DNA from: Acidobacteriota bacterium
GTDB taxonomy: Bacteria > Acidobacteriota > Thermoanaerobaculia > Multivoradales > J023
Reading direction: 5' to 3'
Assembly: GCA_029263395.1 (NCBI GenBank)
Contig: JAJCXO010000132.1
Coordinates: 1-64,000, forward strand
DNA length: 64,000 nt
Shown: in pieces, positions 38,461 to 45,804 of the stretch
Layout: each line of letters starts with the position of its first letter
How positions within the stretch are numbered: position 1 is the stretch's first letter
Notes under the pieces: generated by a model
The model's database searches: none
What the model was told of the DNA's origin: nothing
Seen by the model: only the letters and a program-made list of their open reading frames with translations
Position numbers and translations under genes: made by a program

Positions 38461-39208
38461 TCAGGGCACTATCAGGGACACGGCGAGGTGATCGGATCGC
38501 CCCGTGTGGCTGACGGCGACGATGTCGAGCGTCGCCTTGCCGGATGACAAGAAGCTGACAGGAATAGGAATCGCCCGGTCGGGAGGAAAGTATCCGGTAC
38601 CCCACGGTTCCTGGTCGAGCAAGGTTTTGGTGCCCTGAAAGGCGCTAATGAATAGTTCCCGAAGCTCCACGCTGGCTCTCAACACAATCGACAAAGCCGG
38701 AGGATCGTTGCCGTTGTTGGCCTCGGCGGTCAGATTGACCGGCCAGTACTCTGTTGCCCGGGCCTCCGAGCAGCCGAGCGTACACGCGACGATCGCCAGC
38801 TCTTGCAGCCGCAGATCGATCTCGGGGTGGGTGATCACGTCGATCGGCCAATCGAACGAGCCGTCGTCGCCGATCTGCGCTGTGTCCATCGAGTAGTGCA
38901 GACGCGGCCGCGTCGAGACGGCCCGCAGCGTCAAATCGGACTTGTGGCTGAAGCTCAGGATCCGTACAGGCAGGCTTTCGCTGGGTGTTCCGCTGCCAAA
39001 GACCTGGGCGTGGTACCCGATCAGTTGTAGCTGGATCGACTCCGCCACGGGTGTCTGATACACCTTCGCATCGCGTTTCGCGGTTGCGATAGGCGATTTC
39101 CTCGTTCTCTACAGGCTCGATGTTCACCCGGCACTCCGCGCACTCGCTGGGTGAACTGAACGCCAGCACAGAGACGGTGAAGAAAACAGGTAACCACAGT
39201 GATCTCAT
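38461..39208 (-). pseudogene. Frameshifted secreted hypothetical protein, first gene of the island operon
   Basis: ATG at 39208 opens a signal peptide (LWLPVFFTVSVLAFSSPSEC) and then VNIEPVENEEIAYRNRE. The frame goes wrong near 39071-39079, where GAAACGC would read through if one A were missing. The correct continuation (RDAKVYQTPVAESIQLQLIG) is the frame running to 38461. The reconstituted product is about 248 residues, beta-rich and Cys-poor apart from ACTLGCSEA. Family unknown. It is the second single-base break in this island. Confidence 0.75.
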
Positions 39209-39559
39209 TTCAGATTGGGCCTTCGGCACTGGCGGAACCAAGTACTGATCGGGATCGCGCGCCGATCGCGAAGTGAAACGCCCTCTTCCCAACCATCGTC
39301 AGCCGCTCAAGGCGGTTGTCTGAATGGTACCAGATGCTGACCAACACTTTGGAAGAGAGTTCTCGCTAGCGACGCTCACACCAGATCGCCTTCCGCTCCT
39401 CAGTTAGTGGTGCCCAGTTAGTGGTGCAAGCAGGTCGAATCTGGTGGTCGAACCTTGCGGGCTGCGTGTTGTCGGCAAGGCGGGCTGCTCGCATTGATCC
39501 TAAGACGGCCCTAGAGGCGGGGTGACCTGAGAGGGGACGGGCACCCCAAAGAGCTTGTA
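39209..39559. other. 350-bp intergenic debris at the island edge
   Basis: No intact gene. It contains a short duplicated word (CAGTTAGTGGTG at about 39402 and 39416) and the plus-strand ADOP remnant listed next, then runs into the direct repeat shared with 35130. Confidence 0.6.
39445..39525 (+). pseudogene. 3' tip of a second ADOP permease gene on the plus strand
   Basis: The plus-strand codons read NLAGCVLSARRAARIDPKTALEAG followed by TGA at 39523-39525, almost the same as the end of the permease at 31789 (LAGCVLPARRAARVDPRTALEAG). The next bases (CCTGAGAGGGGACGGG) also resemble those after 31789. Only this tip survives, opposite in orientation to the neighbouring permease. Confidence 0.8.
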
Positions 39560-39907
39560 TTAGTCTTCCCGCAAGGCTTGCAAAGGCTCCACCTGGCTGG
39601 CATGCCAGGCTGGAATCCAGGTCGCCAGGCCGGCGACGATGAGGAGCACAAGGGGCATCGCGATGAAGGCAACAGGATCGAGCTCGCTGACTCCGTGGAG
39701 CACCGAGCCGAGGAGGCGTGTAGCGGCGACAGCGAGCAACAGGCCGACGCCGATGCCGACCGACGCCAGGACGAGCCCCTGGCTCAGAATCCAAGACCGG
39801 ACTTGCTGACGTCGGGCGCCTAGAGCCATGCGGATACCGATTTCTTTTCGCCGCTGACCGACCAGGTAAGACACGGTGCCGTAGAGACCCACAGCTGCTA
39901 TGGCGAG
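39553..39907 (-). repeat. 355-bp direct repeat flanking a 4.4-kb segment (copy 2)
   Basis: Partner of 35130-35484. Here it is the native 3' end of the complete permease gene. Confidence 0.88.
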
Positions 39908-41971
39908 GGCCATAATCGAAGCCAAGGTCAGCATCACGGCGGCAAAAGCCGATCGACTGCGGGCCTTGTCGACCAGCGCTTGGAGCGGATGAACCAGGCT
40001 GACTGCGACGGACGGGTCAAGATCATTCAAGAGGCTGAGGATTTCAGGCCGTACCGAGTCCAACGGGCGGTCGGTCCGCAGCACGAAGGAGACTCGAGAG
40101 TCGCCCTGACCGTAGACAACCGGCGGCAAGTAGACGAATTCAGGGGAAGGCTCGTGCAGCTCGAAGAGTTTGACGTCACCGACGACGCCGACAACCGTCA
40201 ACCACTGCTCGGCCTCGAATGGCGAGCTGCTGATCCGACGCCCGATCGGGCTCTCGTCACCCCAGACACGACGGGCGAAGGACTGACTCACCAAGACGTT
40301 GGGAGCCTCCAGCTGGTGATCTGCTGGAATCAGTAGGCGCCCTTCGAGCAGCGGGATTTGCATCGCCTCGATATACCCGGCGCTGGCGTAGAGGTGGCGA
40401 GACGCCTTGACCAGCCCATCTGCCTGCTGCCCCTCGGCGTTGTACACCGAACCGGCGCCGCTGCCGCTCAGCGGCAGATAGGTCGCGGCCCCAACTTGAG
40501 CAATGCCTGGGAGGGCAGCAAGTCTCGAGCGGGCTTCGTCCACGAAACGAGCTTGGGCCGCGGAGTCCGAGTACTTCGTGCCGGGAATCACCAGTCGGAA
40601 GCTGACGGCGCCTTCGGCTTGAAACCCTGGATTCACAGCCTGTAGTGCTACAAAGCTCCGCACGACCAAGCCACAAGACACAGCGAGCACCAGGCCGAGG
40701 GCAAGCTGGGAGATGACCAGCAGGCCACGCAGGCGATGTTGCTCGCGACCAGCGGTACTGGCTCGGCCCGCGGCCACGGCGAGTCGGGAGCTACGGGTGG
40801 AGCGGATGGCCGGCAACAGCCCAAAGACAAAACCGGAAACCACCGTCACTCCTAGGGTGAAGAGAACAACCCGAAGGTCGAAGCCAATTTCACCGGCTCG
40901 GGGCAGCAGTGAGCCGCCGAGGGCAAGCGTCAGCTTGATCGTCAAGCCGGCCAGCACTAGCCCGAGCACACCGGCGGCAGCGGCGAGCAGCAGACTCTCG
41001 CGCAACAGGCCGAAGATCAGTCGCTTGCGGTCAGCCCCCAGGGCGCCACGGATAGCCAGCTCCCGACTCCGTGCTTCCACTCGCACCAGAAATAGATTCG
41101 CGACGTTGGCACCAGCGATCGCCAGGATCAAACCGACCGCCGCCAGGAGCACCCAAAGCACACTTTTGACGTCACCAACTTCCTCTTCGAGCTGGGTTCT
41201 CAGGGACGGGGCAAAACCCACCTCGAGCAACCCCTGACCTTCATCGGGAAAGGCTTCGGCCAAGCCGTTGACCAGGAGACCCAGGTCGGCATGAGCGGTA
41301 TCCAACGTCTGTCCGGGCGCCAGGCGACCGATCGCGACGTCGGAGAAAGAGCCCAAGGGCAGGTCTGCGCTTTCGAAGACGCGCGGCAGCCACAGGGCCG
41401 TCTCAGGCTTGGGAAAGGCGAAGCCCTTTGGCATCACACCCACCACCAAGTGGCTGCGGTCATTCACCAGGATGTTCTTGCCCACCAGTTCCGGATCGCT
41501 ACCGAAGCGACTGCGCCATAAGCCGTGACCGATCACCACAACGTCCGCACCCCCTGGCGCCTCTTCGTCCATCACAAAACCTCGGCCTACGGCTGGGGGC
41601 ATTTGCAGAAGTCCAAAAAGGGAGCTCGTGACTCGGGCCGCGTCGTACCGTTCCGTTCGGGCCTGCCCGGAGATCGTCACCTCTGCGGGCTGATAAAGGG
41701 CAACCTCCTCGAAGGCCCGGCTCGACCCCCGGTACCACTTGTAGAGCGGCACCGAGATTCCCAAACTATCGAAGCCGAGATCCGGAGCCGTATGATCGAT
41801 CTGAACCAGCCGATCGCTGTGCGGAAACGGCAAGGGCCTCAGCACGACCCTGTCGACCAGAGTAAAAACAGCGGCGGTGCTACCGATCCCCAAGCTCAGG
41901 GTTACGATGATGATGGCCGAAAGGGCTGGGGTCTTGGCGAGCGAGCGGACAGCCTGGCGTAACAATCTCAT
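39560..41971 (-). CDS. MacB/FtsX-type ABC transporter permease (ADOP-like, without N-terminal cap)
   Basis: An 803-residue membrane protein; the ATG at 41971 (MRLLRQAVRSLAKTPALS) is the usual family start, with 42001 ten codons upstream. Two MacB-core/FtsX modules are present. The first span is AIIIVTLSLGIGSTAAVFTL, the central spans include VLLAAVGLILAIAGANVANL, and the last set is MLTLASIMALAIAAVGLYG to MPLVLLIVAGLATWIPAW. The C-terminus is VEPLQALRED. It lacks the ADOP N-terminal helical domain seen at 29189. No ATPase gene adjoins. The gene is divergent from the arsR operon. Substrate unknown. Confidence 0.9.
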   Translation of the reverse strand: MRLLRQAVRSLAKTPALSAIIIVTLSLGIGSTAAVFTLVDRVVLRPLPFPHSDRLVQIDHTAPDLGFDSLGISVPLYKWYRGSSRAFEEVALYQPAEVTISGQARTERYDAARVTSSLFGLLQMPPAVGRGFVMDEEAPGGADVVVIGHGLWRSRFGSDPELVGKNILVNDRSHLVVGVMPKGFAFPKPETALWLPRVFESADLPLGSFSDVAIGRLAPGQTLDTAHADLGLLVNGLAEAFPDEGQGLLEVGFAPSLRTQLEEEVGDVKSVLWVLLAAVGLILAIAGANVANLFLVRVEARSRELAIRGALGADRKRLIFGLLRESLLLAAAAGVLGLVLAGLTIKLTLALGGSLLPRAGEIGFDLRVVLFTLGVTVVSGFVFGLLPAIRSTRSSRLAVAAGRASTAGREQHRLRGLLVISQLALGLVLAVSCGLVVRSFVALQAVNPGFQAEGAVSFRLVIPGTKYSDSAAQARFVDEARSRLAALPGIAQVGAATYLPLSGSGAGSVYNAEGQQADGLVKASRHLYASAGYIEAMQIPLLEGRLLIPADHQLEAPNVLVSQSFARRVWGDESPIGRRISSSPFEAEQWLTVVGVVGDVKLFELHEPSPEFVYLPPVVYGQGDSRVSFVLRTDRPLDSVRPEILSLLNDLDPSVAVSLVHPLQALVDKARSRSAFAAVMLTLASIMALAIAAVGLYGTVSYLVGQRRKEIGIRMALGARRQQVRSWILSQGLVLASVGIGVGLLLAVAATRLLGSVLHGVSELDPVAFIAMPLVLLIVAGLATWIPAWHASQVEPLQALRED

Positions 41972-42128
41972 GAATGTCGTCTCCGGTGGTCGAGGATTCA
42001 TAAGTAGAACGCTCGGGGCGCGAAGAAGTTTTGGGCAATCGGCGCCGATGGCAAGGGTTCCAGCCCAAGATCCTTCAGAGAGGGATTCAGATCACTCCCC
42101 CATTTCGGTCTCGCCGCAGGGTCAGTGC

Positions 42129-42177
42129 TTGACGCCCGACGCCGAGCTTCTTATAGTTAACCCAATGGTTAACTATA
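42129..42177 (+). promoter_or_regulatory. Promoter and 26-bp palindromic operator overlapping the arsR start codon
   Basis: TTGACG (42129-42134), 17 bp, TATAGT (42152-42157). The palindrome has arms TATAGTTAACC (42152-42162) and GGTTAACTATA (42167-42177) around the 4-bp spacer CAAT, perfect over 11 bp each. The ATG at 42165-42167 lies in the centre, and transcription should start at about 42164-42165, giving a leaderless mRNA. ArsR binding here would block the -10 box and the start site together. Confidence 0.75.
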
Positions 42178-42518
42178 GAGATCCACTCGACGTCGCGTTC
42201 AGCGCCCTCGCGGACCCGACCCGCCGCGGCATCCTGGCCCAGCTCGCCGAGGGCCAGGAGAAGGTCACCGAGCTGGCACGGCCATACAACATGTCGTTGC
42301 CGGCGATCTCCAAACATCTGCGGATCCTCGAGCGTGCGGGGTTGATCACCCGCACGCGGGTGGGGCGCGAACACCGGATCCGCATCGACCCGAAGCCGAT
42401 TCGAGAAGCGATGGATTGGATGGCGATGTACGCCCAGGCCTGGGAACACCAATTCAACGCCCTCGATGACTATTTGAAGCATGTCAAAAGAGAACACGAT
42501 CAAGAGGAAGACGCCTGA
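42165..42518 (+). CDS. ArsR-family winged-helix repressor
   Basis: A 117-residue regulator. The HTH is clear (FSALADPTRRGILAQLAEG, then LPAISKHLRILERAGLITRT), with the wing at VGREHRIRIDP and a C-terminal dimer helix. The metal-binding ELCVCDL motif of true ArsR/SmtB is absent, as is usual for the subgroup paired with SRPBCC/AHSA1 genes. I chose the ATG at 42165 inside the palindrome because the upstream extension (from 41877) overlaps the divergent permease gene and has no family match. Coupled by ATGA to the next gene. Confidence 0.93.
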   Translation: MVNYRDPLDVAFSALADPTRRGILAQLAEGQEKVTELARPYNMSLPAISKHLRILERAGLITRTRVGREHRIRIDPKPIREAMDWMAMYAQAWEHQFNALDDYLKHVKREHDQEEDA

Positions 42519-42994
42519 TGAATCACGAGCTGCATTTCACCGAAACACGGATGGAGCTGACCCGCACATTCGACGCACCAAGGCCTTTGGTTTATGAGGT
42601 ATGGACGGATCCTGAACATGCCAAACATTGGGCGGGCTGCGAAGGATCGACGATCCTGTCGGTGACCATGGATCTGCGGGTCGGCGGCCAGGGGCGAACC
42701 GTGATGGAGATTCCGGGTGCCGGCGTCATGACCGCGGTTGCAATCTACACCGAGGTCGATCCGCCGCGGCGGATCGCCTACCGCCTCGGCTGGGAGTCGA
42801 CGGGAGAATTCAAGGTGCCGGAGACGTTGGTCACGGTCGACTTCGAGGAGCAAGGCGATCAGACCACCGTGCGGCTGGTGCATGAGGGGCTGATGAACCC
42901 TGAGATGGAAGCCAACGTCACCAAGGAATGGCGGGGTTCCCTGGAGCGATTCGCAGCCACTCTACCGCTAGCGGTTGCGGAGCCAGCCTCATGA
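42518..42994 (+). CDS. SRPBCC / AHSA1-domain protein
   Basis: A 158-residue START-like ligand-binding protein. The hallmark AHSA1 pattern is ELTRTFDAPRPLVYEVWTDP, then AKHWAGCEG, MDLRVGGQGRTVME, DPPRRIAYRLGW and a C-terminal helix with KEWRGSLERFAATL. It overlaps the ArsR gene (ATGA) and the next membrane-protein gene (ATGA), so all three are translationally coupled. This ArsR-SRPBCC pairing is widespread; the ligand is generally unknown. Confidence 0.9.
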   Translation: MNHELHFTETRMELTRTFDAPRPLVYEVWTDPEHAKHWAGCEGSTILSVTMDLRVGGQGRTVMEIPGAGVMTAVAIYTEVDPPRRIAYRLGWESTGEFKVPETLVTVDFEEQGDQTTVRLVHEGLMNPEMEANVTKEWRGSLERFAATLPLAVAEPAS

Positions 42995-43362
42995 AGTGGG
43001 CACGTATCGTCGCGGCGATTCTGCTGGCTTTGCCACTGCTGTTCTTCGGCGGCAGCTACTTCGTAGCACCCAGTGAACTGCCGCCGAACGAAGGCCACGC
43101 CGGTTTCGAGCTGATCCAGCTGATGCGCGACGGCGGCCTGATGGCGCCGATCGCAGCCTCCCATGTGCTGGTCGGTATTCTGCTGCTAGTGCCTCGGACG
43201 CGCTTCTTCGGAGCACTGGTTCAGCTGCCGATGTCGATTGGCATCCTCACCTTCCATGTCACGATGTTTCCGGAAGGACTGTGGCCGGCGATCGTGATGC
43301 TGGTGCTCAATCTCACCGTGGTGGCGAACGAGGAGCGGCTGCGGGGCCTTTTCTCGAACTGA
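42991..43362 (+). CDS. Small membrane protein, DoxX-like
   Basis: A 123-residue protein with four hydrophobic helices (VAAILLALPLLFFGGSYF, GLMAPIAASHVLVGILLLV, FFGALVQLPMSIGILTFH, LWPAIVMLVLNLTVVANE). The start at 42991 overlaps the SRPBCC stop by 4 bp; upstream in-frame codons lie inside that gene. The layout and short loops resemble DoxX/DUF4870-size proteins, but no diagnostic residue fixes the family. Last gene of the arsR operon. Confidence 0.75.
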   Translation: MKWARIVAAILLALPLLFFGGSYFVAPSELPPNEGHAGFELIQLMRDGGLMAPIAASHVLVGILLLVPRTRFFGALVQLPMSIGILTFHVTMFPEGLWPAIVMLVLNLTVVANEERLRGLFSN

Positions 43363-43370
43363 GCGACGAC

Positions 43371-43514
43371 CTAGTCCACGAGTCCATAGTCGGCGCAGAT
43401 GCTGGCCAGGTTGTTGCGCACCAAACAACCATTCCGAAGCTTGGTCCAAGGCTGACCAGCGGGGTCATCTTCGATCGGGGCGCAGCCCTCACCTGTACAT
43501 TCGACCGTTGTGCC
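43371..43514 (-). pseudogene. Possible Cys-rich C-terminal gene remnant
   Basis: A minus-strand frame bounded by stops (43515-43517 upstream, 43371-43373 as its own end) encodes about 47 residues with coding-like content: VECTGEGCAPIEDD, WTKLRNGCLVRNN and ICADYGLVD. It has no start codon and slightly overlaps the end of the DUF3465 gene. It may be the tail of a lost secreted protein. Weak evidence. Confidence 0.3.
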
Positions 43515-43983
43515 TCAACCAACCGTCGGCGTGTCGACCTCCGGGGTCGTGATGGGTCCAGTGGATAACGCCGCCCTCCGCATTCCATTCGTATTCGCCG
43601 TAAAAACCGACAACGTCACCTTCCCGAAGCGACGGGATTCTTGGTGCGAGGTCGATGTTGTGCGCCACGAGCAGCGTCTGCCCGGTTCGAAGCTGCAGGA
43701 TGAATCTCTGATGGCGACTCCCCTCGTTATCGTCGCGCAGCACTTTGATCACGCTCCCGGCACCTTCTACCTGAAGGTTGCTGGTGTGATTTTGGAACGC
43801 ATTGGCAAGAATGCGGTCCCCCGGGCTTTCGACTTGGAGATCGCTCGGGGGATCCTGAGGCGAATCGATGGAAACAGGATCACCAAGGCCGGTACCTTCG
43901 TGAAACGTAGCTCCCGGGTCGGAGCGCTCCCAAAAATAGTAGACGCCAAGGATAAGGAGGAGTAACGGGAGAGTCTTTCTCAT
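43489..43983 (-). CDS. DUF3465-family exported protein
   Basis: A 164-residue protein with a short hydrophobic N-terminal signal or anchor (TLPLLLLILGVYYFW). A spacer is followed by the DUF3465 domain at about residues 68-164: VIKVLRDDNEGSRHQRFIL, AHNIDLAPRIPSLREGD, VGFYGEYEWN, GVIHWTHHDPGGRHADGW and LRHNGRMYR. The invariant-looking His, Asp and Trp residues of that family are all there. It probably has an OB-like fold, and its function is unknown in all bacteria I know of. Monocistronic by spacing. Confidence 0.88.
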   Translation of the reverse strand: MRKTLPLLLLILGVYYFWERSDPGATFHEGTGLGDPVSIDSPQDPPSDLQVESPGDRILANAFQNHTSNLQVEGAGSVIKVLRDDNEGSRHQRFILQLRTGQTLLVAHNIDLAPRIPSLREGDVVGFYGEYEWNAEGGVIHWTHHDPGGRHADGWLRHNGRMYR

Positions 43984-44223
43984 AGCAAATCCCTCTCAGA
44001 ACAAGATGGACCTGCATCGGGCAGGCCTTGGATCAGCTATGTTATCCCGGCTGCTCCCAGATCGCTCCAGCGCCCTACCGTCGTTGCCCAAGCCGTGATC
44101 AAAGGTTCGCGCCGAGTCGGCTAGAACCCACCCACCTGACCGAGGTCCCTGGCACCTCAATAGCTCGCGGCACCGGCACAGGGCAAAAGAAGGTAGTGGG
44201 CAAGAGGTGTTTATGGCAACTCA
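43984..44223. other. Intergenic, with an interspersed 18-bp word
   Basis: No gene seen. GACCGAGGTCCCTGGCAC at about 44138-44155 is an exact copy of the word next to the 42-bp array near 35094, which hints at an interspersed repeat family. Confidence 0.4.
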
Positions 44224-45804
44224 TCATCGCCCCCGAGGCAAACGCAGCAGGAAGTGCTCGACGTGCGCCGTCATGGCATCCGGAGTCTGGGAGGTGCAGG
44301 TGAAGACTTCACGAATAGGCGAGTCAGGCAAGTCTCGGCGCTGAAATTCGAGTCCTTCGTGCTTCAGGCATTCCTGTACATAGCGACTCGGCCAATCCGG
44401 AAACTCCCGATCCGTCAACATCACGACGGAACCAGCGGCGACCCCCTCGACCCAATAACTTTCCACTTGCCTATGCACCTCTCGAAAGTCGTTGCGTCCC
44501 CAGATCTTGACTTCGATCACCGCTCGCTCGCCGCTGCCGGGCCAGCTCAGTTTAATGTCGGTTAGGCCCGCCGCCTGCTGCGCTTCCCTCTCGACCGTCC
44601 AACCGAGCAGATTCAGGCCCAGGGCAAGAAAACTCGAAAAGACGGATTCGGGCACGAGGCGTTTCTTATCCCTTCCGGGGCGGAAGAAGTCCGCAGCGGC
44701 AGCGTGGAGGCGAGCGAGGAGCTGTTCTAGGTCCCGACTCAGTCGCTGCCGCAAGCCAGATACCGGAGGTGAGGCGGAAGGTAGGCTGAGGAGGCTGGCG
44801 ATTGGTTGAACGTCCACAGGGTCGACGCTCACCGCGCCGCGTACTCGGGCCAAGCCAGACGCCTGGAGCAAATCGAGCACGTCTGCGAAGTCCAGGTTCA
44901 GGATCCCGTCCCTGGAGGCGCAAGCCTGACGCAGGACCTTGTGTGACAACGGACCACCAGTGGCTTCGAGCTGCCCCCAGACCCGCTGCGGTGCGTCCGA
45001 AAGTTCAGGAGCGGCGAAGGATTGCTGGAAATCGCGAAGAAACTCCCCATATTTCTGACGAAACGTCCCGAAGACCTCGGTGACGTCTCGCTCCGACGGT
45101 TTTTCCGTAGACCACAGGGCGCCGAGCCCGTAGGTGGTCAGGGCCGGATGGCCACCGGAAGCGAGGAGCAGGGCCTCGAAAGCATTCTCTGAAAGCGAAT
45201 CCTCGCGGCGATCCAGGAATGGTCGTGCGAGGGCCGCGACCTGTTCCCGATCGAAAGGGTGGACCCGCACCCGCTCGGCCCGTGCCAGGAAGCTAGAGCC
45301 AAGAACGTCCCGAAACACGAAGACGCCGATACTCCCTGCGGCCAGGATCCCGACCTCTGGCATTTCCCGACGGGTGGATTCAAGATTGTTGAAGAAGTCT
45401 CGGCCGGGATTTCGAACCCCGGAATCTCCGGGTGCTCGCGCGTAGCGATCGAACTCGTCATAGAGGAGGACCAGAGGCCCCGGGCCTTTCTCCGCCAGGA
45501 AGGTCTGGATTAACTCCTGGGTGTCTAGGGGAGCTTCAACCTGAACCCCCAGCTGCCGTCCCAGAGCTGCCATGCAGGACTCCACCGTTAGCCTGGCTGG
45601 CGGCGCGGGGAACAAGAAACAACGTACCCCGCTGCGCCGATTCAACTGGTCGCGAAGTTGATGAAGGAAGACGCTCTTGCCCATGCCTCTGCCCGCCAGC
45701 AGTACTCCGCTGCCACCAGCACAGAGAGCGTTCGCCACTTCGTTCTGTTCCGGTCGCTCGACCTCGATTCGCGGCCGGTGCCGCTGCCAATCGTAGAGGT
45801 TCAT
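44224..45804 (-). CDS. AAA/STAND-like ATPase with C-terminal PD-(D/E)XK nuclease fold
   Basis: A 526-residue cytoplasmic protein. The ATG at 45804 overlaps the upstream gene stop by 4 bp, so the two are coupled; a longer open frame to 46044 lies inside that gene. Residues 1-300 are an ORC/AAA-type ATPase: Walker A LLAGRGMGKSVFL with Lys43, Walker B LVLLYDEFDRY near 115, and a sensor-like AAGSIGVFVFRD. A helical and winged-helix-like middle follows. Residues about 385-500 form a nuclease-like fold with Asp416 (LTDIKLSW) and Glu431-x-Lys433 (AVIEVKIWG), then a helix QVESYWVEG. The pairing with the kinase gene suggests an effector for DNA or RNA cleavage. Domain calls by eye; activity inferred. 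Confidence 0.75.
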   Translation of the reverse strand: MNLYDWQRHRPRIEVERPEQNEVANALCAGGSGVLLAGRGMGKSVFLHQLRDQLNRRSGVRCFLFPAPPARLTVESCMAALGRQLGVQVEAPLDTQELIQTFLAEKGPGPLVLLYDEFDRYARAPGDSGVRNPGRDFFNNLESTRREMPEVGILAAGSIGVFVFRDVLGSSFLARAERVRVHPFDREQVAALARPFLDRREDSLSENAFEALLLASGGHPALTTYGLGALWSTEKPSERDVTEVFGTFRQKYGEFLRDFQQSFAAPELSDAPQRVWGQLEATGGPLSHKVLRQACASRDGILNLDFADVLDLLQASGLARVRGAVSVDPVDVQPIASLLSLPSASPPVSGLRQRLSRDLEQLLARLHAAAADFFRPGRDKKRLVPESVFSSFLALGLNLLGWTVEREAQQAAGLTDIKLSWPGSGERAVIEVKIWGRNDFREVHRQVESYWVEGVAAGSVVMLTDREFPDWPSRYVQECLKHEGLEFQRRDLPDSPIREVFTCTSQTPDAMTAHVEHFLLRLPRGR

